From positions 11,367,888 through 11,431,887 of the forward strand of contig NC_049997.1 of assembly GCF_000003815.2 (NCBI RefSeq): a stretch of DNA of 64,000 nucleotides, in the 5' to 3' direction. Made by a program: the position numbers and the translations under genes. Under the pieces are notes generated by a model. That model did no database searches. It saw only the letters and a list, made by a program, of their open reading frames with translations, and was not told where the DNA came from. This stretch comes from Branchiostoma floridae (taxonomy: Eukaryota > Chordata > Leptocardii > Amphioxiformes > Branchiostomatidae). Of the stretch, positions 23,972 through 39,276 are shown piece by piece. The number at the start of each line of letters is the position of its first letter. Position 1 is the first letter of the stretch.

Positions 23972-26900
23972 CTAGACAAGAGGTAGAACTGTGCTGTCTT
24001 CATTGAGGCTACTTTCCACCGGTTGTTTCTCCAATTCTACTTTCTTCCTTCTGGGAGTCCTCGGTGTGGACATACACAGGGTGTCCTTGTTGAAGGACAA
24101 AGGCATCACGCCCAGCTCTCCATCAAACCTGTTCTTCACGATCTGCAGAAACTTCTTACCTTGCTGAGTTGAGAGTCGTTTGTCCTGTAGGATCATCACA
24201 TTGTCTGCTTCTTGCGTTGCCTTGGCACTCCCGAAAACAGACGCCATCTGTAAGACGTTGGTGTCCTCTTCCTTTCGTGGATGGATGACGAGCGTCACAT
24301 GGCAGTTGTTGGCCGAGGCGAATTTTCGGAATGTTGCAATGATGGCATCCTGTTGGCGGAATCGATCTACACCGATGGTGGCATCCGTTCCCATCATGAA
24401 CTGCAGGTTATCCACGATGACGTGCTCGATGTCGTACACGTACGCGGCGTGCTGCATGGTCTCCGTCACGTTTTTCAGCGTCTGCTGTCCGTAGAACGTC
24501 ATGAAGTACAACGGTAAGGCCTCAAACCTGTCGGCCCACTCGTCAAAGTTGTCCAAGTTTGCTTCCAACTTCAGCTGGGAGAACTGTGACAGCATCATCT
24601 TTAACAACCTCACGTTCTGGATCTCGAAACTCCCCCACAGCGTGTTCACGCCCTGCATGCACGAGTCCAGCGAATACTCGCTGATAAACGTCGTCTTCCC
24701 GCTTCCCGTCGGCCCCGTGAACACGGTCAACTCCCCGCGGCGAAACCCCTTCAGTAGCTTGTTAAGCTGAGGAAATCGTTTCCACTTGACGCCCGCGACT
24801 TGCTCGGCTTGACTCAGCTCCCTGTGGACATCTTCTCTTAACTCACTGAAGGACACGATGGATTTGTGGTTGACCGGTTGAGCTTCGGACACGACTTGAC
24901 CCATGCTTGACCCCAAGAGGAGGAAGTCTAGTGGACGGGGATGCTCCTCCTTGGGTCGGATGAAGAAGCAGCGTTTGGTGTTGAGTTTCCGGCTGAACTG
25001 TTTGGATGCCTCCCAGGATCGCATGTCGTTACCAAACCACAAGATCACTTTGCGATACTTCTCCAGAAATGGCAGAATCTGAAAAGATATGTATAATTGG
25101 TTCGTTCGTTCCTTGTAGTACCTCTTGGTACATTGGACAGCAAGTGTCTTTGCTATTTCAGACAAGGAGGTTGCTAGCCCTACCCCTTTGAGGTGCACAA
25201 GGCACATGCATGAGACCCCCATTTACATGCACATGCTGTAAGTACTAATGTGTGTACCTGCATATTAAACGTTTCCAAAGGCTCTGTGTATTCTCCAAAT
25301 GCTAGGTTACCCTTTTTTTCTTGTATCAAGTTATAGTAATAGTAAAATTAGATAGAATTTAGCCATTTTTTGCACTTTTTGATATTCTTCTCTATTTGGT
25401 CTATTTCGCAGAGTCCAATGCCATTATGTTAGTATTGTGAATAGATAAATAAATATCCAATACTATTTGGATATTTAATCTATAATCTTTATAGATTACA
25501 TGTTCATAGAAAACAGACTAATGGTAAGATCAGTAAGATCACCTCCTGTGGCAGAGATGCTGTTCCCTTTGGCAGTGCCAGCAGCATCGTGTTCCGCTTG
25601 CTGTTCCGTAGTCCCTGTCTGAGTGCGATCACGTCTAACTCGCTGGCCGTCAGGATGACCTGATAAAATGACAAACAAGCATGTAAATTTTGCAGTTGGT
25701 ACCAATTTTAACAGTTTAACTTTAAGGAAGCTGACTTGCACTAACTCAGAAAAGAACAAACTGGCACAATAAGAAATATCAAGGACTTGGTTCTTTGCTA
25801 CTGTAGGGTTGACAAGTACAGTAGGACTATTGGCTATTGCCGCTATTCTCATGCTAAAATAGCTTGATTCAACAATTAGGTAACCTGGAGTTAGATACGC
25901 AAGCCTAGGCCTTAGAGTTGTGACAAGTTGTTGGATATGTGCCTGCAAAGCTGATGAACAATATAAGGAGGTTCTACAATTCTAAGTATGCATGCACAAG
26001 GTTAAATGTCCAAACTCCGTTGGTCGATTTGCATAACAATGGCGTACGTGCTCTGTTTATGTCTCACCTTCACCTTTGAGTTTGTCCGTGCAGAATATGA
26101 ACCTCCTTACTACACTAGATCTACAGTACAGGTTGTTATACCAGCTAAACAACACAGATACGAACCTCGTCTGTGTCTGCTGACCCCAGCTGGCACCCAA
26201 ACAGATTGTAGTACCCGCACTTCGGCACGCTCCACTCCTGGTACTCAATCTGGTTCTTACCAGTCCTGCGGCCCTGGATGGTCTTAACACCACATATCCT
26301 GTTGTCATGGTGATGGAACCAGGGAAAAACCAGGCTGCCGCTCTCGACGTCAACACGGACGTTCAACTTGTCCAGGGAGTCATGGGATAGGTGTTTTGCG
26401 CCAAGGTTTGATAATATCGTACTCAGTACCGTCGTATCGGTCTCCTTAATAGGAGTGGCACGCTTCCAAGCGTCATCAGCAACTTCTGACTGCCCCTGCG
26501 TTTTTACGTTGCTTAATGAGGCAATAGAGGAAAAAGTTTCCCGTCCATTATCTGGATTAGCGGCTGTTTTGGCTTTCGCACCCTTTGCGCGAGTTTTCGG
26601 AACGACTTCGAGGTAGTCCTGTAGCGAATTCCATCCCCCGGTGACCCCCGACTCCAAACATGTGAAGTAACCAGTAGTCATGTTGATGTACAGGGAGAAG
26701 TCTTTCTTTGCAGCGGTGACGGTCTTCTTTCGTTTAGTAACGAACGGGCTTTCAGCAACAAAGCACGTGTACCCAGTGGTGAAGGGAATGTTGTGTTTCC
26801 GTAGGACATGGCGGATGCCCGTTGCAGTCACGATAGGATACTCCTCAGTAGCGAGGGCCTTTCCATAAAACCTGACGGATTGGAGACAACTAGTCCGAGG

Positions 26901-27320
26901 AGGTGTACTCTGCAAACAGTTTCTCTGATCTCTAGCGAAGGTTGACAGGTCATGCCTTGGTTGGAAGAGGTAGCAATGCCTTTCTTCTGTATTTGCTAGT
27001 CTTGTTGAAGGTTTTAAGCATTGAAATGTCCGAATGAAGGCTGGGGATACGGGCTGGTACCGTTGGCTCACTCGATAGTGCCTTAGTCCGCAATAACCCA
27101 CGTGGTGACTTGTGGAGGTAATACTAATACATTGTTGGCCTTTCAATGAAGTACACATGGTAGCACTCAGTCTGTGAAGTGACCTCCGAATACACAGTTC
27201 TAAGACTTGACAGGGGAAAACTGAGTACCGGTGAAGAAGTACTGATCTCAACATCTTCACTTTGCAGAATGCCATACCTTTATCCTGACACAGATTAGAT
27301 ATCTGGGTCCTAGCTGTCAT
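23972..27320 (-). CDS. TWNK: Twinkle, mitochondrial replicative DNA helicase
   Basis: The coding exons on the minus strand are 27320-26166, 25659-25543 and 25078-23972; all junctions are phase 0. Twinkle is the hexameric 5'-3' helicase of the mtDNA replisome. Exon 1 encodes an Arg-rich, targeting-like N-terminus and the degenerate primase-like region ([19 protein letters not shown]). Exon 2 encodes [13 protein letters not shown]. Exon 3 holds the linker and the RecA-like domain: Walker [15 protein letters not shown], the [10 protein letters not shown] segment, Walker [12 protein letters not shown], then IHPRKEEDT and [12 protein letters not shown]. The zinc-finger cysteines of phage gp4 primase are absent, as is usual in animal Twinkle. 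The start is uncertain. The frame is open to a Met at 27401, but a YY1-like element overlaps that part. Mets at 27320 and 27275 ([10 protein letters not shown]) are better candidates, giving 792 or 777 residues against about 684 in human. Confidence 0.95.
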
Positions 27321-27690
27321 CTGAAAAACACGCGCGCTTTTTGTAACAGGGCGCCGCCATTTTGTCCCTGCCGTTTGGCTTTGTTCCGATAGGTGGCGCA
27401 TGAGAAAGTTCCTGTGATCATGACATTATCCACTGCATCCAAGCTTTAGCATAAAAGTAGTTTGAGGGTAATAAAAAAGGTGCTTTTAGTTTAAGAATTA
27501 CAATAACCTTACATAACTTTAAGTAGTTTTTTTCCGAATAACTTTGACATTGATTATTAAATTCATTGTTTTAACAAGATTTCTTGATAATTCATAGCAT
27601 ATGGCTGCGTTGAACGTGACGTCAGGACCAAAATACATACTTCCGTATTGCTATTTCGCAGGTGAGTGTGAGTCAGAAGCGCCTGTCACC
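27321..27690. promoter_or_regulatory. Shared head-to-head promoter of Twinkle and CHMP2A
   Basis: The two genes diverge across this region. Visible elements are a minus-strand YY1-like motif (aaaatggcggc, about 27352-27362), a perfect palindromic CRE tgacgtca (27617-27624), and an ETS-like cttccg near 27642. There is no obvious TATA box. A housekeeping bidirectional promoter is inferred; transcript starts were not observed. Confidence 0.55.
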
Positions 27691-27733
27691 AAAAGTCACC
27701 AGTAAAGACGTCAAACATCACTTTTCTTACCAG
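27640..27733 (+). other. Probable 5' non-coding exon of CHMP2A
   Basis: Good splice donors follow 27661 (cag|gtgagt) and 27733 (cag|gtaagg). The first coding exon of CHMP2A begins at acceptor 28317 with 27 bp of 5' UTR, so an upstream exon is required. Its start is a guess. Confidence 0.4.
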
Positions 27734-28344
27734 GTAAGGAGCCTGACGGTACTCCTCATTGATAGAGAATGTTTTAGATCATTTCTAACGTTCATTGTAG
27801 AGTGTTATATCTGGAAAACAGCGAAGTAAGATGTCTTGATTTGGTGGTACGATATTGGGGGAGGGCAGTTGTCTTTTCAAAACAAGGAGGTTCAACTTGA
27901 ATACACGTATTAATTTAGCTCCATGGTCAAAGCAAGAATATTCCGATCTTTTAATAGTCCTGTATTTTCCATGAAATATCTTTATGTTTTAAAACTGGTG
28001 GCAACTATTTAGATTTTTGAAAAAGAATCATCCTTACGATTTTATGTCATTGATTGAATTATTTTATGTTTGTCTACCTGAAGATACCTGAAGACTTCCA
28101 GAATCCAACTTTAAAATTCCACTGCAACAGTAGGATTCAAGCTCCGCCAAACTGACCATGCTAAACAGGTCTTTAATACCCTTTTTTGCGTAGTGTTAAA
28201 TAGGCATTGGGCACACTTCGGCGGTAAACTGGTTGAAATCCAGGGATAGCCAGAATGCTGTTTCTACTTGCTCCATATACGTACACCACTTCGAAACTCC
28301 AAGTTTGTCTGTTTCAGTCCCAAAGATCACCAGTTGACGTCACC

Positions 28345-31300
28345 ATGCCTCTGGAATGGCTGTTTGGGAAGAAGAAAACGCCAGCAGAAATGCTGAAACA
28401 GAACCAGCGAGCGCTGAACAGGGCCATCCGAGACCTGGACAGGGAACGGGGGAAGTTAGAACAGCAGGAGAAAAAGATCATCGCTGATATCAAAAAGATG
28501 GCAAAACAAGGACAGATGGTAACTATAGATATGGACTAACTGGTAATAACAGTAGTGTAAGAAAGTGTGATCACTTGTGGTGTAATTGGCAGCACGTTGA
28601 GCTCAGGCCCAAGAGATCCCGAGTTCGAAACCTGCCATGTCACTGATCTTGTACCCTTGGGAAAGCAGGGTCCTCCCCAGAATTTTGTAGTATAGGGATG
28701 TACCTCGGATAGGACATTATATAAAGACTGTGCCATAATAATCAACATAATTATCGTGGGCACTAAAGAAAGAAAGAAAGATAGAAAAAGAAACTGGGAG
28801 CATATGATCTGAAGGAATGAGTATCAAGGGAGCAAGTGAGTGAGTGAATGACAACTAGGAGATATGTAAGAGACAATGATGGTGATAGCATGTGAACATT
28901 TAGGTGACCACATCTATGATAATAGGAATGTTTAAAGTTTTTGCTTGTTGTATACCTTGATTCTTTTGGTATAAATCTCAAGCCTATTTTTTCTTCATTT
29001 CTAGGGCTCATGAAGAAAAATGCAAACCTCTAAATACAAGAGTAACTTTTTGGCTACCTGAACTTTTTTTGTCACCAATTTGGTCACATGGAATTGACCA
29101 TTGAACAGTGACTTTTCATTACAACTTTATTGTGTGTTGTACATCTTTTTTATAGCATTGTTCTTTATCTTTACACAGGATGCTGTAAAGATCATGGCGA
29201 AGGATCTTGTCCGAACGCGCCGCTATGTTAAGAAGTTCATGTTAATGAGAGCGAACATCCAGGCAGTGTCGCTCAAGATCCAGACGCTCAAGTCCAACAA
29301 CGAAATGGCAACGGCCATGAAGGGGGTGACAAAAGCCATGGCCACCATGAATAAACAGGTTTGTGTCCCTCTCAATTACACCAAGATTACTAGCACCCCT
29401 GGCTTTGTAAGAGTGGACTCTTCCATTGGTTATACACGTATTAAGCCCTGATTTAGGTTAAGTTTTTGCTATTCACTATTTGAAATGATATGACATAAGT
29501 TGTGAAACAAACAGCTTTTCTGAAGGAATATGTAAGGCAGGAGGTTGTTGGTAATGATATTGAAAAAAGAAAGGATCTTTCTTGTCTGTGTTCTAAAGAA
29601 AACTTACCTTTAAGTTTAAAGATGCTGTACCCTGTATAGTGTCTGGTTTTCATAATAGTCACAACCAGGAGGAATTTTCCTGCTGACATATCGGTGGACT
29701 GTCTGCCACTCCAGACAATACTGACTGCTTTTACATTGCACTGCAGCCAGGTGTCACTGTTGTAATGCAAAGAATGCAGTCCAAAACATAACAGATCTTG
29801 AAAAGTAGCTTACTATCATAGCACCAATACAACATGTATTTCAACTCTTCGGTATATCTATTGTTTCCACAGCTGAAGTTGCCCCAGATTCAAAAGATTA
29901 TGATGGACTTTGAGAGACAGTCCGAGATCATGGACATGAAGGAAGAGATGATGAACGATGCTATTGATGATGCAATGGGGGATGAAGATGATGAAGATGA
30001 GAGGTAAGTAGCCAATCAGGAAACACCCAGCTTTTCAGCTGACCAATCACAGTTAAACAAATTATGACATTAAGGAAAGTACAATTTCATAACAATTGAC
30101 TGCCAAAGAGCTGTATGATAAATTGTAAGCCAATCAAATTATTAGGAAGTGACCAAACAGGAGTAAGATAGCATGCATGGGCCAATTGAAACTTGTGGGT
30201 GACAAATTCAGCCAATCAAAAAGTACATATCAAAAAGACTGGACTGACAAAGACAAAGACAAAGTAATCTTCCATATATCCTGTGTTTTTTTTATATTTT
30301 GCATCATGATTGTTACACTCAATTGTTAGTATTTGTGATTGTGGGATGTTGTATGCTGTGTATGTTATGCATCCATATTTCTGTGTAACATTGTTACTCC
30401 TTGAAGAGTAGCTGTCACTGTTAAATTGGACAGCTATACATTCAACAATAAACATTTGTTGTTGTTTTTTCTTTCCAGTGATGCCATTGTGACACAAGTA
30501 CTGGATGAGCTGGGACTACAACTTACAGATGACCTTGCAAGTAAGTGTACATCTGTCTCCAGTATGAAATTGCTTTATTACTTTTTTCCACTTTCTTCCC
30601 CAGACTGTATGTTCAACACATGTTTCATTGGCTTAGAGCATAGTCAGTCAAGTATATCGATGACTGACTATGCTATATGGGTTCAATGATCATCATACCT
30701 ACCTGTGATGATTCGTTGGCTGGATTTCAATTTTTTATTTCATTGTTATAATGATCAATCTATTTGTGTTTTAAAATCATTCATTTACATGTAGTTTGCT
30801 ACTCTTATTATGAATGAATATGTCTGGAAATGATACAAAAGAAATTGATATTCCAGTCACCTTTGTAAGGCTGTATTATTCCCGGATGGTGTTCTTGGTT
30901 TGCCATATCTGTATTAAAGTTAAAGTTGCCCGTGCATCAGTAACAGATGCGTAGGGGTGGCGCCCATCTCCATTTCTGTAGCTTGTGGGCCACACATGTG
31001 CAAGCCACGACAGCAGGGGGCTGGTCCGCTGGTAGTGATGTGTGTTTAACTTCCATACTCTTTCTCTTTAGTGCTGAGTGCTAAGCAGAGAAAGCAGTAT
31101 GTACCATTTTTAAAGTCTTTGGTATGACTCGGCCGGGGATCGAATGCAAGGCAAACACTCTACCCACTTGGCCATTGCACCGGTCACCATATCTGTATGT
31201 TTCTCTCAAACTGCCAGCTAAATCTTATAGTTATGTGTAAGTTATATAACAGACATGAGTTATAAGAATCCCTGCCCCCTGTTTGTCCCAGACCTACCAG

Positions 31301-31428
31301 AGACAGGAGGGACCATCGCAGTACAGAAGAAACAGGAGCCGGCTGCTGCTGCAGCCGCAGCGGGAGGGGGGCTTAGCGACGCCGACGCTGACCTGGAGGC
31401 CAGACTCAACAACCTCAGGAGGGACTGA
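28345..31428 (+). CDS. CHMP2A: Charged multivesicular body protein 2A (ESCRT-III)
   Basis: The coding exons are 28345-28518, 29179-29358, 29873-30003, 30479-30540 and 31292-31428. All phases agree, giving 227 residues against 222 in human. ESCRT-III subunits polymerise on membranes and drive budding and scission in multivesicular body sorting, cytokinesis and nuclear envelope sealing; CHMP2A acts with CHMP3 and recruits VPS4. The Snf7 core is recognised from PLEWLFGKKKTPAEML, NRAIRDLDRERGKLEQQEKK, MAKDLVRTRRYV and LKSNNEMATAMKGV. An acidic linker follows (DDAMGDEDDEDE). The C-terminus DADLEARLNNLRRD is the MIT-interacting motif bound by VPS4. A lineage-specific Ala-rich stretch precedes it. 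The start has a good context (caccATGC). It is head-to-head with Twinkle. Confidence 0.97.
28568..28775 (+). mobile_element. tRNA-derived SINE in CHMP2A intron
   Basis: The tRNA-like head has ggtgtaattggcagcacg as the A-box region and gagttcgaaacc as the B box. The body contains cttgtacccttgggaaag. The tail is a run of aaag units. It is the same family as the minus-strand copy at 1766. Confidence 0.75.
30915..31186 (-). mobile_element. tRNA-derived SINE with 12-bp target duplication
   Basis: The flanking direct repeats are ccatatctgtat at 30903-30914 and 31187-31198. On the minus strand the head reads caatggccaagtgggtagag (A-box region) and cattcgatcccc (B-box region). The left edge shows the tail, read as (aactt)n on the minus strand. 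It lies in the last CHMP2A intron, antisense to the gene. Confidence 0.85.
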
Positions 31429-32899
31429 TGAGGGGTCAGGTGGGGTCAGGGGTTAGTTACATGGTCAAAGGTCATGACATAATGTGTTGTGTCATATGGA
31501 GGTCATGTGTAAAGAAAAAAAAATCTGAATTACATGTAGGTAAATGAAACTGAATAGAGATTTTTGTATTGTATATCAAGGTTTTTTTTTTTTCTTTCGA
31601 TCATTGTAAAGGCTACAGTATTTTAAGAATTGGGAGTATCTGTAAGGTTTTTAAACTGCTGAAAATGAAAATAAGATTGTTCTAAACTTTTGGCAATGAC
31701 AAAAAAACAAAACACTTGGTACCACTATGTCATACGTACATGTAGCATTTTGTAGGCAGAAAATAGCTTCCAATTGTGATGTTTTCTTTTACTCCGTACA
31801 TGTATGTACCAGAGAAATTAAGGTCAATTTTTTAAGAGTTCAAGGTCAAAGCTTTCAAGGTCACGATTACAACCTGATAACCCTTTGTGTGTTTGTCTAT
31901 CAGAACATGATAATGTAACCGTGGATCTCTTTGGACTAGATAGCAAAAAGTAACTGCTGATGCAAAGAATTCACCCAATGAGAGAAGTGTTCATATCATG
32001 CATTGATACAACTGAATATATTGCTGCAAAATATAGCATAAACAGAAAGCAAGGAATCTACGTTTGAGAGTTATGTAAACTCATTAAACTGAAACTTTGA
32101 TATGAGTACTTACAGCTGATGTACATGTACACCTTGTACAGGTTTTGCATAACATTCAGCTTTAAATGTCTGTGTATAAAACAATTGATATTCAAGTCAC
32201 CTTTGAAAGTATAATTCCTTGATGGTATGTTTTGTGGTGTATCTCTACATATTACTCTTGTCTTCTTTTATCAGTAATAGTTTTGTGTAGCATTTTCATT
32301 ACTGTTGCCTTGTAGAATAATACGCCATTTAATAACAAATTTTTGACATGAATAGCCTAGATAGCACATATTTTTAGATATCATAATGCATTCAGTGTAA
32401 TGCACAAAATATGTACATACCGGTAGGAAAACTTTCCCCCAGAAAATTCACATTTATCAATAGGTCAGGGAGGTATGGTTGAATGCACCATTGAACATCA
32501 AAATTAACCACATTTGGATATTCAGCAACCAGAAAAGTATTATTCTTATCATTAATAAGTTACAATTAAACCATAACTCATTACCACAAAACAACTCCAG
32601 CTATTTATAGTCTTTAGTAATAATTTTCTAGCCACTTGATCATAAAACTCCCTACTTGCTGTATCAGATATTGTTGGCTGAATACTGTACATTGTTTTTT
32701 TAAGGATTATGTCAAGCATCAAGACTTAATAAAAAAAATATACATGTTCATCACAAGATTCCTAGAAATCTTCTATGGATTGCTTGCTTCAATAATGTGT
32801 GTCAATGTTTGGTATATTATTACATTAAAGATTAGGGTGAACAAAAACTACTCTTTGTTGACAAAATGTAAAATCTACCTTTTCCACAACCTTGGAATA
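31429..32899. other. CHMP2A 3' UTR and convergent intergenic DNA
   Basis: Two genes converge here: CHMP2A from the left and the NHL membrane protein from the right. No further gene or repeat is recognised. A plus-strand aataaa at 32728 is far from CHMP2A and is uncertain as its signal. Confidence 0.45.
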
Positions 32900-36110
<3,211 letters not shown>

Positions 36111-36464
36111 GTTTTTCCTAGCTGTGAATAGACAGAAAATCCACTTCTATTTTGTAAGTAAAAATGTACAATATTTCGATAGAAATTTTTGATGGGCTCA
36201 TAAGCACACATACGTTGTCGAAAATGTTATTTCGCTGAAAGAGTTGACAATATAGTTTTGCGTGTGCGTTTGTATTTTAGGCACACAACTGGAGCGGTTC
36301 ACCATTCTGACTGGCGTATGCAGCATGACAAACAGGGAAAACAAATAGAATCTTTAGCTTTGTGGTGTTGGAACTCATGAGTAATCATCTACACTCCCCG
36401 AAAACACAAATACAATCAGCGCTGAGCTTTGAAGTACCCAGCCTGTATTAACTAGTCTCGTTTA
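36111..36464 (-). other. Upstream region of the NHL membrane protein gene
   Basis: This presumably holds its 5' UTR and promoter. No TATA box or other clear element is seen. Confidence 0.35.
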
Positions 36465-36772
36465 GCTGAGGGCACAACCCGCCGCCGTGCAAATACGTGC
36501 TGTCTACATGCCAAAACGTAGGCAATCTTGGGATCCGTAAGTGGTAAGTACCGCCTCCGTACGAACTCGAAGGGAATCCGACGGATTTCGGAGCACGCTG
36601 TAGAACTTAACGTGTAGGCAAAGTTTGTGCGCCATCGGGCTGCGGATTCGCCCCACGTACGTGCCAGTACGGGTGAAGCGCCTGCCCTGTACAACCTGAA
36701 CGTTTTCAGAAATACGTGGAGGACGTGGCCTCGTACGGACAAATTGCACGTACGGTGGGTTGTGCCCTTAGC
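36465..36772. mobile_element. Foldback DNA element with 4-bp target duplication
   Basis: gctgagggcacaacccgcc on the left is mirrored by ggtgggttgtgcccttagc on the right. The flanks ttta (36461-36464 and 36773-36776) look like the target duplication. The interior is rich in tacgt motifs. The minus-strand open frames at 36452-36749 are inside it and not genes. Confidence 0.7.
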
Positions 36773-36776
36773 TTTA

Positions 36777-38159
36777 CTGACGCGTGCTTACGTGTAGTCT
36801 ACTTTAAGGCTTTATACAGAAGAGCACTCTCCTGATTTTTTAAAGTAAAACAAGTTGCTATCTATTTTGCACTTTACACAATTGTTCAGCAATAAAGTAT
36901 TTATCATTATCATCCAGGCATTGATGACACCAATTATGTCTTTCTCTCCTTTGTGTATGATCCTCAATGTCTGTCTTAATCAACCATTTGTATGATCAAT
37001 ATTTTCGTAATGCATATTGAATATAGCAGTAATGTATAGCCTGTCCAATTTCGGAATTTCTTGTTGCTGAATGCCACGAAGATTGCACTAGACAAACCAA
37101 GGAAAATTTTGCTATCGTCTTGTAATCTACCGGTACATTCTTTAGACCGATGTTTTTGACAAATCTCAAAACACACATACAGATCGTTCTAGACCGCTAT
37201 TAACCACTAAAGAAAATATCAGCAGAATTAGATGTCCACAATAGCCATGATTCGTAATGGTTTGGTCACATCATGGAAAAAAACAATCTAAGGATAAAAC
37301 GAAAAGTGGCCACCATGACCAGGTTGTCTTTGTCCAAAGGTGGTCGCTAGTACAGGTTTGACTGTATTTTGATATTTCAGCACTCATTCCATGTCATTGC
37401 AAAATAGATGAAATATGTATTATTTGTTGTTTGCATAAAACACAGAACAATGGCTACAGCACACCCAAAGAACCAATTGTAGTAAGTAATGATTTACTCA
37501 CAGTTTGTAACACGTCTACCATTGAGGATTGCTTCACTTTGAGTCCTTCTTGCTTCTGGAATCAAAAGCCGGCTAGCAGCACAAACAACTTGCCTATAAT
37601 GATCTCGATGAATCAAATCGCTTATCGCTATTCAGGAGCTCGAGCGTAAGTAGTCAACAATTTAATTTGTCTGCTGACGCGAAAAATGGGCAGGTTCATA
37701 CCAAACTGTAGGTACGTTTGGGAGGCTGTTATCCCTCACTTGTCCATGTTTCAACTTCACAAACACCGTTCTCTCCAAAAATATCACAATTGTGTCTTCA
37801 ATAAAATATGCACTGCAAACTTTCGCACATCAGTTTAAATCCATATCCCGCCATTAACAAATCCAAATTCATACGTTTATATATATTGTGATGTTTCACA
37901 CCTATGAAACAAATGGTTCATCCAAAGCGTCAATTAGTTGTTTTGAGACAATTGTAACTTACAGTTATAAACCCCACCCTTCATACGGTATTGAGGCACT
38001 CTGCTACCCGGTACCTGGGTCTAGCACTGTCGACAGACGTTTCGTTGTTTGTGAGACTGGTTTTCTGGTTTCCAAGGCAGGATTTGCTCCATGTGCGCAT
38101 CCTACGTTAGTGGTAAATTCAAGTTCAGTTCAGTTCGTCCTCGTATGCATCAAATTGCA
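36777..38159. other. Intergenic DNA without recognised content
   Basis: Only short open frames without domains are present (for example 37431-37649 and 37888-38175). No gene is supported. Confidence 0.4.
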
Positions 38160-38900
38160 GATTTTTAATTCCTGAATAGAGTTAAATTAAAGCGATTTCC
38201 GTTGTTCTTGTTGAAGATAAATTTTATGGTGCTTTCCCTGGAAATAGCTAAACATGTCACAATACTAGTACTTCACCGAGGGGTAACCTATATCCGTTGT
38301 TTTTTGAAAACGGGGTATTTAGAAATATCAAGTCGACAGACGTTGGTTTCAAATTTGTATTGCAGTATGAAACTACAGTCGATCGACTTGACATCGCTAA
38401 ATATCTCGTTTTAACTTAAAAGCAATGGATATAGGTTCATAAAGTTGAACTAGCGTCACATCTGCACTCAATGAAGGTCGTCTTGCTGTGGAAGACGGTG
38501 TCACGTTAACATAGATCTTTATTGAGACACGACAAAAGTACAGCGACTTTCATAAGGTCTGCACGTATAACAATTACTTACAGTACAACTAAACACACAT
38601 ATATGGATATCTATAGGTATGAATAAATCAACATATAGGGTCTAGCTTGTCATTTACACGACTGGATCTATGGTATAAACATTCGTGGATATATTTGCCT
38701 ACTTGTACACAGTATTAACAAGAAGTCAGCCCATCAAGTGGCGGCTCTCCCTAGCGCCCAAATTTATACTGCACAAGGTTAACTTCTATTAATCCACACG
38801 CCTTACATCATTTTGAAGATCTATTGACCGACCGTTGAGTTTATTTTGTTTGGTTGTGGTTTCCTTTCCGAATGTGCAATTTACAGGACATGTAGATGGA
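38160..38900. repeat. Duplicated repeat block, copy 1
   Basis: Several segments match 50520-51435 in the same order and orientation: ggtgctttccctggaaatag, gaagacggtgtcacgttaa, ccctagcgcccaa, ttaatccacacgccttacat and ccgttgagtttattttgtt. A family A foldback (38262-38458) lies within it. It could be a transposable element or an old local duplication. Confidence 0.7.
38262..38458. repeat. Foldback MITE, family A (copy 5)
   Basis: Arms cttcaccgaggggtaacctatatcc-like and ggatataggttcataaagttgaac, with gatatttctaaat and atatcaagtcgacagacg inside. Most similar to the copy at 50621. Confidence 0.7.
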
Positions 38901-39179
38901 GGGGTACTGCAGGTTGGGCTCTGATAGGGTATGTCGTCCCAACTACAGTATTTAAGTGTTACTCAGTAGACGAACAAGATTTAAGCGTTACAGTAGACGA
39001 ACACGTCGGTAGAACGTATTGCGCCTGCGCGAACACTGGTTGCTTTTTTAACGTTGTATTTAAATCCCGCTTGTTGCACAGTATATGTTAGAGACATGGT
39101 TTAATGTAAAACATACTCGGAGTTTTACCCTTTTGTACCCTTAAATACGGACCTACAGTAAACCGGGTGATTAGCATGT

Positions 39180-39276
39180 CTATAATTTTCGCGCATGCGC
39201 AGTATGTTCCGGTGACGTGCTCAGTAGACGGGTCCATTCCGTGAACAAGGAAAAGGGAGTCAGACAAATATTTGGG
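39180..39276 (+). promoter_or_regulatory. Possible promoter with NRF1 palindrome and first exon
   Basis: gcgcatgcgc (39191-39200) is a perfect NRF1-type palindrome, followed by ggtgacgtgc. About 75 bp later a splice donor g|gtaagt follows 39276. This looks like a TATA-less promoter with a short non-coding exon. No downstream coding exon could be linked to it. Confidence 0.35.

Noticed and set aside
25496-25948. 150-codon minus-strand frame overlapping Twinkle exon 2
   Set aside because: It is out of frame with the Twinkle exon (25659-25543), and its sequence is mostly intron without a domain.
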